NCBI GenBank assembly: GCA_033439295.1
Contig: JAVTLE010000021.1
Location: forward strand, 3,348,009-3,412,008
Length of the DNA: 64,000 nt
Source: Deuterostichococcus epilithicus
Lineage: Eukaryota > Chlorophyta > Trebouxiophyceae > Prasiolales > Stichococcaceae
Direction: 5' to 3'
Below the pieces are notes generated by a model. It had not been told where the DNA came from. It ran no database searches and was given only the letters and a program-made list of their open reading frames with translations. Below, one piece after another: positions 1-11,148 of this stretch; the stretch's first letter is position 1, and every line of letters starts with the position of its first letter. The position numbers and the translations under genes are program-made.

Positions 1-444
1 CCGCTTCTACTCACTTGATCAGGACACGTGCAGCAGGCGGAACGTCAGACATGCTGCAGGGGCAGGATTGTTGCAGCTGGCGCCGGAGGCTGCTCGCGCC
101 GCGCGGCTCGCGCTCGTGCCACCTGAGTCGGGACTGCTCTCCGACATGTGCCAATCAGCCACTCGGCGAGTGCTTGGCGCACGCTGCCGTGCGGCCTTAT
201 GCCTGCACGCGTGCTCCCTATCGGCGCCTGCAGCAGGTCGTGCCCAGCACAGTCTGGACAAAAGCCCTATCTGATTTCCTGCACATGCCCGCTGCCGGGC
301 GCCACAGAGCATTCCCCGGCACAGGAGCGGTACCAATTGGCACACTCGAGACTATTGCAAACGGTGGCGCCTGAGCGCGTCCGTGACCAGCAGTGCCCTG
401 CACGAACTGTCAAGCCTGAGCATACACCGTCATGCAACGTGCAG

Positions 445-666
445 GCGCGCGGGGAGAATTTCACACTGGCGATGCTGGACCCGCGGGTTCGCCGCCGTGG
501 CTTCAAGCAGTTCAACGACCTGGAGATGGCCAGCGGGCTGGACCCGCTAGGGTTTGGTCCGCCGGCGGCCGCTCCCGTCGCCAACGTGCAGCTCAATGGG
601 CACACGAACGGCTCTGCCAACGGCACGCCGTCGCGGCCCAAACGCACCAAGGGCGGGTTTCTCTGA
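445..666 (+). CDS. 3'-terminal exon of an unrecognised gene
   Basis: A 73-codon open stretch follows a good acceptor (GTGCAG at 439-444) and ends in TGA at 664-666. It reads as a plausible protein end: a charged start with LDPRVRRRGFKQFNDLEMA, then a Pro/Ala/Asn/Gly-rich tail closing with a basic RPKRTKGGFL. The rest of the gene lies upstream of the window or in 1-430, where I cannot place another exon confidently. I do not recognise the family. The basic C-terminus could be a nuclear or sorting signal, but that is a guess. An unspliced reading from 148 exists, yet its first part has no coding character. Confidence 0.5.
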   Translation, partial: ARGENFTLAMLDPRVRRRGFKQFNDLEMASGLDPLGFGPPAAAPVANVQLNGHTNGSANGTPSRPKRTKGGFL

Positions 667-1869
667 GAGTGAGGTGCCGCCGCGCAGCTGCTCTGACAGC
701 TTCCCTCTGAGGCGGTTGCTTTTGCGCTGGCGCCTCCGAGCCCCCCCACGTGTGGTGCGTTGGGCAGCAGCTGTGCGTAGGGTCGGCATGGCTAGGTTTA
801 TTGCAGGCATTGCTGCAGGACCTGAATTCTGTGGGAGGCGGCAGCGACAGGGCAGTCGCGCCGCAGTTGATTGCACCAGCTTTTGATCACGGTTCTGGCG
901 GAGCCGACGTCATGGGAGTCGTAGTGTGGCAAACAACGAGGACGGAACTGCACCAATCCTTGTTGGGCTAGTTGTTGCACAGTGGACAGCTGTCGCTGGA
1001 TGGGCAAACATGCAGTGCTGCAACAGTGTTGTTCCCATCTAGGTTTCGCCATCGCACGAGCTTTGCTGCTAGATTTTGCTCTACGTTGGTAAACAGAGAA
1101 AGCACCGCCACACATGCTAGGTCCTTTCGGCGCTACATGCATGTTCATGGCACAGCTTCCGGCAAGCTGACTAAATTCACCGGCCCCGACGCGACATCGC
1201 TGTCCAGCGACAACGAGCGCATTTGAGACAGGGTTCGCTGCATGTGAGGTATGAACAAATTGCGGCCAGCAATTCCAAAAAATCTGGGCTGTCAAGTCGG
1301 CATTTCCATCGAATCTGGAGCCGCACATGCAGCAGCCGGAATCGATTCTCGTCGTACTACAGTCGTGAATGGAATCCGAAGGATCGAATCTGCACCCAGC
1401 ATTCTCAAACTTTCGCAAGCCAGTTCGCTCACTTGCATCTCGTGCACTCACCAGCGCGCAAACCCGTCCTTCATATCGCTGCTGCCCAACAGGTGCGACG
1501 CCCGTCTGACACTTGCTTCATCAGTGCATTCCGGATGGGGAGGCGGCTGCGTTGCTGCTTTACAATTTCCGATTGCTCATTTGCGCTAAGACTACGCCGC
1601 CGTCTAGCTTCGACGTCTGCGGTTAAAAATCGGATCATCAGCCGCTGTGTAGAAGTGCTGCATGCCATCACACGATGAAAGACGGCAACTTTTAGTGCTT
1701 GTGTTGCAGCGGTGCGGCTCACATTCGTCGGACGATTAGGACTGTGGAATATGGCATGCTTTGATCTAGCCGCTGTGGTGCATATCTTGCTGCACTAGGT
1801 TGATCACTTGCTGGCTCCTTTGGTGGTCAGCAGGCCATCTTTCTCCGTGGACGACCGCACAACGCGAAC
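667..1869. other. intergenic, no gene seen
   Basis: About 1.2 kb without a convincing exon on either strand. It should hold the 3' UTR of the upstream gene and the promoter of the chitinase gene that starts at 1870. Open frames here overlap each other on both strands and show no family resemblance. Confidence 0.6.
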
Positions 1870-4800
1870 ATGCTCGCCCATCGCAGCCGTTTTGCCGCCG
1901 CGGCGTTGGTACTCATCCTGGCTGCCACTGTGATCTCGACTGCCGATGCCGCGGTGAGTGGTTTTGGCGTTTTGCTGACACCCCAGATAACCCCTCAATC
2001 TCTCGATGACCTCAACCCGGCTGCTGAATGAGCTCCGGCTGTTACTGACACACTGTTTTGCAGAGCAAGTACTAGCCTGAGATGTGAATCTGCGGTTGCC
2101 CTCGTGCGAGTGTCTTGCTCCGCACTACCCAGGATCGTTACCAGGATCGTTAGTGCGGCAGAGCGCTACACTTGTTACAACGTGCTCCGAATGCTGTTCT
2201 GAAGCTACTCTCATCGTTGCGCAGGCCCCGGAAGGTTGCGAACCGTCGTGCACGCCGTTTGAAGTTAGCTCGAAGCCGCACCTGCAGCTGACTAAACCAA
2301 CACTTCGCTTCCCGCTGCAGTGCAAGAGCGTGTACACCGTCAAGTCCGGCGATGCTCTGAGTGTGATCGCGGACAACAACGGTGTCAGCCAATCCGACCT
2401 GCTTGAAGCCAACCCGGACATTTCGAACCCCGACCAGATCAGGTGTGCATGTTCGACATTTGACGGGGCCAGTAGGCGTGCGTAAATTTTATGGTTCTTC
2501 AGGACGCTATCTCAACGCCGGCGCTTTCTGATGTTACACAAGCTGGTCTGTGCACCTGGATCATGCTTCAGCGGCACGCACCCTGAAGCCTGTGAAGTGT
2601 TGCTGCTTGACCGTGTTGGGCCCGGTGATATCGCAGCGTGGGCCAAAAGATTAACATCCCGCCTTGTTCCGCCGGGCCCTCGCCTGGGGGCGGCTGCGGA
2701 ACATACACCGTGGAGGTGCGTGATGGCCAAGGACTCGCAAAGACTAACACCATGCCCATATACGGCGTTGACCCCGCCTGCACCAGCAATGGGCGTCGAT
2801 TGACGACCTGTGTGGCGCCTTGCAGTCTGGCGACACGATCAGTGGCATTGCCGAGAGCCAGGGCATCACCCAGGATGCGCTGCTCGCTGCCAACCCCTCT
2901 ATCACCAACCCTGACGCCATCCAGGTGCGCCGTCTTTGGCCTGATGTGCATCACACTGCACAGCTATTGGTACCTGACGAGGTGAACAACTGCGTTTTGA
3001 TTGCGTCGGTCACCTGACAGCAGCAGTTCTCTCATCTGCTAGCGCCAGCATCGCCTATGACAGCATGCTGCTCTAGCAATTTGCGTTCTTGAGTCAGCCT
3101 TATACCGATGCGTCAAACCATGTGTCGCTGCTGCCAACGTTCATGTGTCCTTGACTACAGGTCGGCCAGGTCCTGAACCTGCCTTGCGGCTCAAACCCCG
3201 GGCCTGCCCCAACAGCACCGGCACCAACGGCTCCCGTCCCGACGCCTGGCGCCCCTGCAGGTACATCCTCAGATATCTGCTCACGCAACATGCAGCTGGA
3301 GCTTCTTTGTGGCACCTGAGGCCCTGCAACATCGGTCGGTTCGCACACATGGCTGGACCGACACAGCCATCAGGTTGCTGCACACACCATTACCTTGCTG
3401 GTGCCATACAGCTCGAAGAGGTTTGCCATCATGTCTCTGCCTGTCTGACACAGCATGGCTGCTGCAGGCGGCGTGGACCTCACAGAGGCCGAATTCAATG
3501 GAGCCATCACAGCATGCGGCTTTGATGCCCAGCCCGACTCCAAGCGCATCAACATGCTCGCGTCCATCTCGAACGTGCGCCACACTCCCAGTGCACAGCT
3601 TCGCGCTTGACGCCTGTCGTTTACTGCTTGATGTGGCAGGTCATCCACCACACAATCAAATGCAGGTGCACCATACACATGGCCGGGGCAAGCATGAGCT
3701 GAGCTGCGCAACATGTCGTGATGTGATGTGAACTTCTGATGATGTTGCAGCTGGGAGGCGACACTGTGGTAGCGACCAAGCGAGAGCTCGCTATGTACAT
3801 GGCACAGGTTGGGCGCCTGGCTCAGAGTGCCTGCTGCTTCTGCTGCCGTCCGACTACCCTTACTCCATCCCCTCCTGCTACAGCTGTGTCGCGTATTGAT
3901 AGCAACCAGGAGCATTCCATCTAGAGCCGTTTGACGCATTTGCTGAGACCCAGCTGCTGATGCCTGCCTCCCGCGCGCAGATCATCCACGAGTCCGTCGG
4001 CCTGAGCACCATCTCTGAGATTGGCGGGTCCAGCGCATCGTATGCGCCGTATTATGGCCGTGGCTACATCCAATTGACCAACCGGGACAACTACGAGACG
4101 GCTTCGCAGTGCGCCCTCATCTGTTCAGCGAATGTGATCAGGGTTTAGGGCTTTATTGTATTGCTATGCCAGATAGCATTTCAGATGCACAGCGTTCTAG
4201 GGTTCCTGCCGTACTAGTACGAGTGAAGGATGGAGCTAATGCAAAGTTGAGTGTGACGGGCAGCTGCGGCAGCTTGCCAGGGTGCACATGGGAGGCCCCA
4301 GGTGCCGCGGCCGAGCCGCTGGTGACCTACCACAGCCGGCAAGTCCCGAAAGTGCTTCAAATACTTCAAGCATCCAAACCGTCAAAGCCCCGAAGCCCAC
4401 AAGTGGTGCGTGAATTCTGCTTTACAGGGCACTGTTTGGCGATGACCGCCTGGTCAACAACCCGGATCTGGTTGTGCAGGACGACTCCGGTGAGTTGCTG
4501 GTCAATCTCCTCCCATGATGCACTAACACTGTCTGTCAAGCTTGCTCATACTCGCACGACCCAATCGAGTTGGGTTGTAGGGGCACTCGCACGACCCAAT
4601 CGAGTTGGGTTGTAGGGTCACCCAAAGAAGATTTGCGTTATCCGACGCCGCGATGTTTAATGCATCAAACCCTGTTCATCGCCCTCTTGTCTCCAATCGC
4701 AGTCGCCTGGTCGGTCACATCATTCTACTGGAGGGAGCGCGTGCATCCCCTGGACGGCGTGGCACAGGGCCAGTTCGGCGCCACCACCCTGTGAGCCCTC

Positions 4801-5292
4801 TCGCATCGCAGGCCACTCCTGCACGACCGCCCTGCACCAGTCTGGACAATGCTGCCCACTGTCACATTGCAAGCACGTGTCTGCTGCAGGGGCATCAACG
4901 GCGGCGAGTGCACGGCCAACCCTGAGCGGGCACAGGTGCTTGCGGCGGAAACACTGTTTCACTGCAGTGCTAGCTGCTGCCATTTCGACGTCAGGCGTTG
5001 GCTGGGTTGACTGTCCAATCCATTGACTTTCGTTTTATCTTGGCTTCCAGGCGCGGTGCGACTACTATGGCAAGGTGCGCACGTGTTTCGCTCGAGTTTC
5101 TGAAACGATGCATGTCGCAGACACCATGTTGGCAGCAGAGGTTCTCGACGCGAGAACGCTGCTTCACATCGTATCAAACGAAATGGCACTCTACGCACGC
5201 GCTTCTACTGCAACTAATTGCGCTATGCCGTCTTGCAGACACTTATTGCCTTCGGCTTGTCAGACTCGCCAGACTGCTCCGGCTGCACCTAG
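1870..5292 (+). CDS. secreted LysM-domain GH19 chitinase
   Basis: Thirteen exons join in phase to 349 codons: 1870-1953, 2321-2442, 2637-2715, 2826-2924, 3161-3260, 3468-3574, 3751-3807, 3981-4108, 4428-4489, 4703-4790, 4890-4935, 5051-5074 and 5239-5292 (TAG). Residues 1-28 form a signal peptide (basic start, hydrophobic core, STADA). Two LysM modules follow (YTVKSGDALS...NPDQI and YTVESGDTISGIAES), each exported-type and able to bind GlcNAc polymers, then a Pro/Ala/Thr linker, then a glycoside hydrolase family 19 domain from about 165. GH19 hallmarks are the catalytic Glu in IIHES (about residue 220), a second Glu nearby in ISEIGG, YYGRGYIQLTNRDNY, LVNNPDL and LGINGGEC. It should cleave chitin or related polymers outside the cell. 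Known algal roles of such enzymes (wall remodelling, defence) are inference. The catalytic arrangement resembles the compact bacterial/phage-like GH19 type more than plant class I enzymes. Confidence 0.9.
4550..4617 (+). repeat. 35-bp direct tandem repeat in a chitinase intron
   Basis: Two adjacent copies of a 35-base unit beginning ACTCGCACGACCCAATCGAG (4550-4584 and 4585-4617) lie in the intron between the exons ending at 4489 and starting at 4703. The copies are identical over about 33 bases, so the duplication is recent. Confidence 0.9.
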
Positions 5293-5888
5293 TCAGCTGA
5301 CCTGCTGGCGGCCGCGCCGAAGCTCCACTACTTCCAAATCGACCGACAAAGGAGTGCTTTCAGACGTGCTGGGCGTGACAACAGAAGAAGATGGACCACT
5401 CCGCTGAAGGTTGTCACACAACTTTCCCCAATGATTGATGTTTGTTTCGGCAGCCGCCCACGGCATCACAGCTGCCATGCAGCGGCGCTGGTGACCAACC
5501 ATTGACGGCAAATTCGATCAAGCCACATTGGCGCATCTGCGTGTGTTTTCCATTCTTGCATTATTACGACGACCCTGCTTTCAGGACGTCACCACACCAT
5601 TTGATTTCGCAGCAGGCAGGACAGGCAGGCCTTGCCGCCCCCTCAAACACACATATGAATTGATTGGTGTTCCCCATGATTCTGGGGGTTTTTGCTGCAG
5701 CGAACACTTGGATTGGCGGACCTCCCCTAGGTCCGGAGATGAGTTCAATGATTAAGCAGACGTACCATTATTTTGCGGGGAAGCACAGCCCTTACGAGCT
5801 TCATGTTGTGCACAGCGGCAAGCATCGACAGCGACATCAAAATTCAACTGACTGAATTGCCTCCTGATTGTCAGTTACAACCTGAAAA
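5293..5888. other. convergent 3' region between chitinase and TatD genes
   Basis: Holds the 3' ends of two convergent genes. No additional exon with family resemblance was seen. Short open frames (for example 5442-5755) are overlapping and unconvincing. Confidence 0.6.
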
Positions 5889-8798
5889 CTACACCTCTCT
5901 GCGCCTGCAAAACAGGCGCTCTGCATTCCACACGGACGCGGCTGCCAGTGTAGCAGCATCGCGGCCTGTGAGCTCTGCAACCAGATGCGTCACCACCCTG
6001 CGGGAGGACCACAGATTGTAATCGCGACAGAGTCCTTCACTGGGGAGTCGATCTGGCACAAACCAGGGGAGGCTAGCGAATACAGCATCTGCAGCAAACG
6101 GTGGCGCCATGGCTGGCGAGGAGGGTTCCAGAAAACGCAACAACGCAGCACCTGACGTTTGCCGGCTGGTTGAGGAGTTCCCGGGGATGCTCCACCAGCA
6201 TGCTGCCGCTGCTCGGCGCTTCCACACGCAACGGGCAGTGCCAGTCCAGCGGGATGACTGCGCCGCCGTCATCACCACAGCTGCTGCCGGCACCACAGCC
6301 GCTGGTGTCGACCCCACCCCCGCTGCCAACAGTCTCTGCCTCGCCCAAGGGTGCTGCCTCCCTTGCGTCACGGCCGCACGGCTGGGGCCCGCTACCAGCC
6401 GCGGCAGTGTTCGGGGCGCCACTGTTGACATTTAATAGCACCCGCAGGCCGCCGCCGGCTGCTGCTTCCACCTTCCTGGCCAGCTGTGCATCGCTGATTT
6501 GCGGCAGCCCGTCCGGCGAGTCCGTTTCCAGCAGCAGTCGTTCCAGCGGAATCTGTACTTCGAGGAAAACCCCATGGATGTACAATCTCAGAAGGCCCCG
6601 AAAACCGGAACAGAAAGTTGACATTGCAGGCTACTTCAGGCTGCAGGCTTGCAGCAGACATAACATTCTGATCATAGTTTTGAAGCTCGCACCCATGGCA
6701 CACCCAGCCTGCTCAAGACTATGGGTGCGACCTTGTGCCGCGCAGCGCCAACAGAACACGGGGACACTCACTGCTGCGAGCACTGACTCCTGAACGGCAT
6801 GGCACACCAGCAGGTTGCTGGATTAGTGTTCAGCGGCCTAGCGTGATCACCAGCTAGGCATTCAAGAGATGCCGGGCAAAGAGGCGCTGCCAGGCTTGGC
6901 ACAGTGGCGACCTGCTTGAGCATTGCTGCCGCCTTGCCCCGCGGCAGCCGCGCCACATGCCCCGAGATGGAGAAGTGCACGCCCTCGATGCCGGCCAGCG
7001 GCGCCACCATCTCCGGCGGCCCCGCCCATGCGTGCAGCACCAGCCCTGCCGGGAAGGGGCCCAGCTCCTGGGCGATGGCCAGCAGCCGCCCGTACGCTCG
7101 CACGCAGTGCACCTGGCTTTTCAGGGGTTTGCGATTCAGGGAGGCTATGGCGCTGCGATCCAGGAGCAAAAGGCGGTGCGACGCTGCCGTGTTGCTTCGC
7201 CAAACAGCACCAGAGAAAACTCCAGCTGGCTGCTGAACAGCGGGCTTGCACACGCAAGACTGCCACGGTGCAGCTGGACATCGTTTGGGTGATACTCGTG
7301 CAGCCATCGTGCACAGATGCCTATGTATGAGTGCATGTCATCACAGGGCTGCAACACCCAGTGCGCACCACCTGACAAGCACAACCCGTCATCCGGCGGA
7401 GCACGGCCGCCACAGCGAGTCTGGCAAGTGTGGCAGGGCCATCGAGACCAGCAGCACACAGCGGCGCACCGAGATGGGCCGCCGCAGCTGCTGCCCCAGC
7501 GCCAGCTGCTGCCGAAACACCGACTCCTGCGTCTCCATGTCCGCGTCGTGGTGCGCTTTGTCCAGGCCGCACTTGCGGAACATGTGAGATTAGGGTTAAA
7601 CCTAATCTCAGGTTTAGGGCTTTGGGGTATGGGATGGGCGATCGACGACAATTTCCATCATGTTCAGTGCAACTGACGAGCTGCTGCTGCATCGGCTCTG
7701 GGCTAGGCGGCCAAGCAACTGCTGCCAACTCCTGGCATTCGCCTTGGGCGCCTGGATTGGCGCCTGACAGACCTGGAGCTAGAGAGTATGCTCCAGCAGC
7801 CAGCGCCAAGCGACGTCCGTAGCAACGCCGTGCAAAAGACGATGCCAACTATTTTTGACATGATTGGGGAGACAGTGCTGCTGTCTCACCTCGCCCAGGC
7901 CTGCCGCTGGTTCAGCTTGCAGGGCTTCCCGTAGCCGCTGCAGCCAGGTCTGCGACCGCCCTGACACGAACCTATAGCCAGGTGCATTCGCGCCGGGGTC
8001 GTCAGCAACAGGCATGTGCAGTGCCCGCCGTCCCCTAAGCATGTGAATGCCCAAAGGGCTGCATCTCTTCAGGAATGCGCAGGTTGCCAGTTCTGGCATG
8101 GCCCTAAGGCTGAAAGCCGACACATGAGCGAAATCTAAGTGCTGGTGGAGAATGGCGGGCGGCCACTCGTGGGGTGCTGAGGAGCAACAGCCAGGTGCCT
8201 CTATTGGCATGACAGAAACGCGCACCAGGGGTGCAGCCCATAGTTGGGGATCACATCGGTGCGGCCCTCCGCCAGGGCATGCACCTATGTCGCAGCACCG
8301 AAGCTGGGAACGCGTACTAGATCGATTTGACCTCGATGTCGCATTGATACACGCTGGATGCACTAACATCCTGCCAGACAGCGCAAAAGCAATGGCCGAT
8401 GCCAATGTTGATCCGAGAGCCCGATTCTCGATTCAACGACATGGACGGTGCACACGGTTGGTCGTGGCTCCTACTCATGGGCCCGACCGGAGACGCACCT
8501 TGGACCAGTCTTCCTCGCAGGTGCCCTGCACGTTGAAGCGTTGCACCCCTGCGGCGTGTGCTGTGCGGGTTACCTCATCCAGATGGTGGACGAGTCGCGC
8601 ATCCTGCGGCAACTGACCGATCCTGAGTATAGTCTGACAAACATCCCTGATCCAAGAGGCCTCAGTTGCCCGCCATGTGTCCTGTGGTTGCACGTACCGC
8701 CGCTGCTGCGGACCCACAGCACACTTCATTCGCACATTGCACACCTGCAGGTGGCAGTGGGCATCGAAAAGCTCCAGAGCATCACGAATTTGTGCCAT
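5889..8798 (-). CDS. TatD-family metal-dependent hydrolase (putative DNase)
   Basis: Eight exons on the minus strand join in phase to 370 codons: 8798-8745, 8603-8499, 8284-8226, 7971-7890, 7571-7470, 7112-6912, 6552-6152 and 5997-5889. TatD landmarks appear in order: FDAHCHLQ (HxH metal ligands, residues 11-18), VIPNYGLHPW, GLGE followed by CGLDK (metal Glu, then the usual GLD), RPISVHC (metal His), LVLHAWAG (metal His), FSISGHV, LLLETDSPDG (metal Asp), and the closing LLNQPANVR plus ASVWNAERLF. All expected metal ligands are present, so it is probably active. The family cuts DNA 3'-5' or removes D-amino acids from nucleic-acid or protein substrates; which applies here is unknown. The acceptor before exon 5 is AAG rather than the usual CAG. 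A low-complexity insert of about 90 residues separates the Asp motif from the C-terminal helices. Confidence 0.9.
7586..7617. repeat. telomere-like palindrome in a TatD intron
   Basis: GAGATTAGG and CCTAATCTC form 9-base inverted arms (7586-7594, 7601-7609) around GTTAAA, followed directly by GGTTTAGGG. The TTTAGGG-type units in both orientations sit about 15 bases from the acceptor of the exon starting at 7571. Confidence 0.8.
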
Positions 8799-9642
8799 AT
8801 CGGCGCTCGTGGCAGTGTGTGGCAAACTGTCGCTGCACGTACCGAAACTGCACCTGTACAATGCACCAATGTGGTCCGTACGTCGATCGCTGCGAGGCGC
8901 TGACAGCAGAGGCCAGGTCGAGCGAGGCCACACAAGTAACTCGTTGCGCTGCAACACATAAGTGCCGCTGCCCAGGCGCTGAAGCACAGTGCATGAGCTT
9001 CCGGAAATTCCGACATGGCACGTGGCTGGATGTTGCATATTGTGCAGAGCGCACGCAGACCGCCAGCGCCAAAATAAAGTTTTTGAGCGAGGCAAACTGT
9101 CATGACCTGAATTCTGGATTCGTGCACTAGTGTGTAACATCACACCTTGAGCGTCGGTTCTGAGCTGCATAAGCTGAAATGTTCATTCCCTGACACTTTG
9201 GGGCAGGTGCAGCTGGAACCTATAACGCAGCATCGGTGCCCATTGTCTAAGCCTTGGAAATACTTTCAAGCAGCACTCTCTGCATCACGCCGATCTGCCG
9301 TCCACACCCACCAGTCTGCAGTAGCGCTTGCAGCTCTGAACTGCAGCTCTTGTGCGCAGTCTCGAGGGATGCCCATCGGTCGGCAAATAGACACAAACTT
9401 CACCTGAAGCCGCTGCATCCTGCCGAGTCAGTGGCTCGCAAGCAGCCATGCCAGGAGCAAAGCACCTGGCAGTGTCAAGTTGCTGCGTCAATGCCCGTCC
9501 CGTCACCGCGGCCTCAGCCCGACCTGCAGCGACCTGTCAGCAGCGATGCGGCCGCACAAACGAAGAGGCGGCCCCAGGCGCGCGCCGCTCATGGCAGCGG
9601 CGACCTGGCGGCGAACTGACCGGCGTTTGTCGGCGGCGCCGG
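8799..9642. promoter_or_regulatory. divergent upstream region (TatD / kinase-like)
   Basis: The TatD start codon (8798, minus) and the kinase-like start codon (9643, plus) are about 840 bases apart and point away from each other, so the interval must hold both promoters and 5' UTRs. No specific element such as a TATA box was identified with confidence. Confidence 0.5.
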
Positions 9643-11116
9643 ATGGACAAGTTGAGAGGTCGTGCCACGTTGGATCCTCCGCCGCCGCCCGGGGAAGGAG
9701 ACGACAAGTTTGACATCGATGCGCTGGCGCGGCAGTTGGGCCAGGCGGCGGAGAGCATGCGGCAGGAAGTGAGTCACTATGGATGAAATTGGTGTAGGAA
9801 AATAGCCTGCAATCGGTGCTGCCGACTGGCCAGTCAATACTTCAGCAGCATTGGCATGTGGAGACACTCGTCGCCATCGTCTTCCTGGCTTGTTCTCGTT
9901 CTCGTACAGTGCATCAGCTTCAGAAGCGCGGCCTGCCCCCTTTGGGCGCTACTGACTGCCGTCAACAACTTCTGAGCATTTTCACTCGAGTTGGTTGCCA
10001 TCCAGCCATGATCAACTCTATGTGTCTCCGCTACTCCACCCGCAGTCCGACACGGAGAGTGACTACGAAGACAGCGGCGCGACATCTGGGGACGACGAAA
10101 TCGTGGCGCGGTGGCAGGACAGCGGGTCAGACAGCGAGCTGGAGTTGCCGCTGCCCGACTTTGGCCTCGGGGTGCGATTTGAAAAAAAGAAAATGGGTCA
10201 CGTTGTGAACACCCTTGGCATCGGCCCTCGAGTGGTTCGCTGAAGTGCACTTGCAGCAGACGACTAGAAGCCAATGTGGCCGAAAGCGGCGGCCAGGGGC
10301 TGCTGGCCCGAGGAAGGATCCTGATGCATGCGCCACAGCGGGTGCACCGCGCGGAGCCTGCTGCACGGCGCCGTGCCTGCAGCCGGGCACACGCAGAGCC
10401 AGCGGCACTGTGATCCAGGAGAGCAACCAGAGCTGTGCCTGCAGTCGGCGGCGCGCGAGGCGGCGGTTATGGCGGAGGTGGGGCCTGGCGGGCTGCTTGC
10501 TTCCGACTTCCAGCTGTCGCAGCGACTGGCGCGGCTCTCGGTGCAGCAGGTGTGCAGCAAGTGTCCGACAACTTGCTGGATCTCCCATTTCGCGATGGAC
10601 TTAGTGTGTAATCCGGTTGGGACTAAAGCTGCCCAAATGCTTACTTGTAATATGGACCGCGTGCTGACTGCTCGAGACGTGCACAGGCAGCCCTGTTGGT
10701 CATACTTGCCTGGCTGCAAGCATGGCAATCGCCATGCCGCGCTTATTGTGTTCCAGGATTAGCGTTCAGGCCCGTCACTAGCCCCGCACCTGGCCTCACC
10801 CTGCCGGCTGCAAGCCGCTCACCAGATGTGATCACCATCTGATGTGCAGGTCACCGCGGACGCCAGCGCCGCCAACCCGCTCATGGCGACGGCGGCCACG
10901 GAGCGTGCGACAGCTGCCATCGTCATCTTCGCAGCGCGTTTCTTCAGTGGCATGCCGTATGAGGATCCTGCGCCGGTGTTCCTGAAGGTGCCCTCGCATG
11001 CGCGGAATGGCTTTCCCATCGCAGAAGGAGGAGGAGGTCGATGCCTGTCGTAGGTGTCAGAGAGGCACACCCAGGGCTGGATCTTTTGGCGGCCATGCCG
11101 CATACCTCTTGGCCTA

Positions 11117-11148
<32 letters not shown>

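Noticed and set aside
267-749. 160-codon minus-strand open frame opposite the first exon
   Set aside because: It is antisense to a plausible coding exon, has shadow-type composition and no motif; long antisense frames are common in GC-rich coding DNA.
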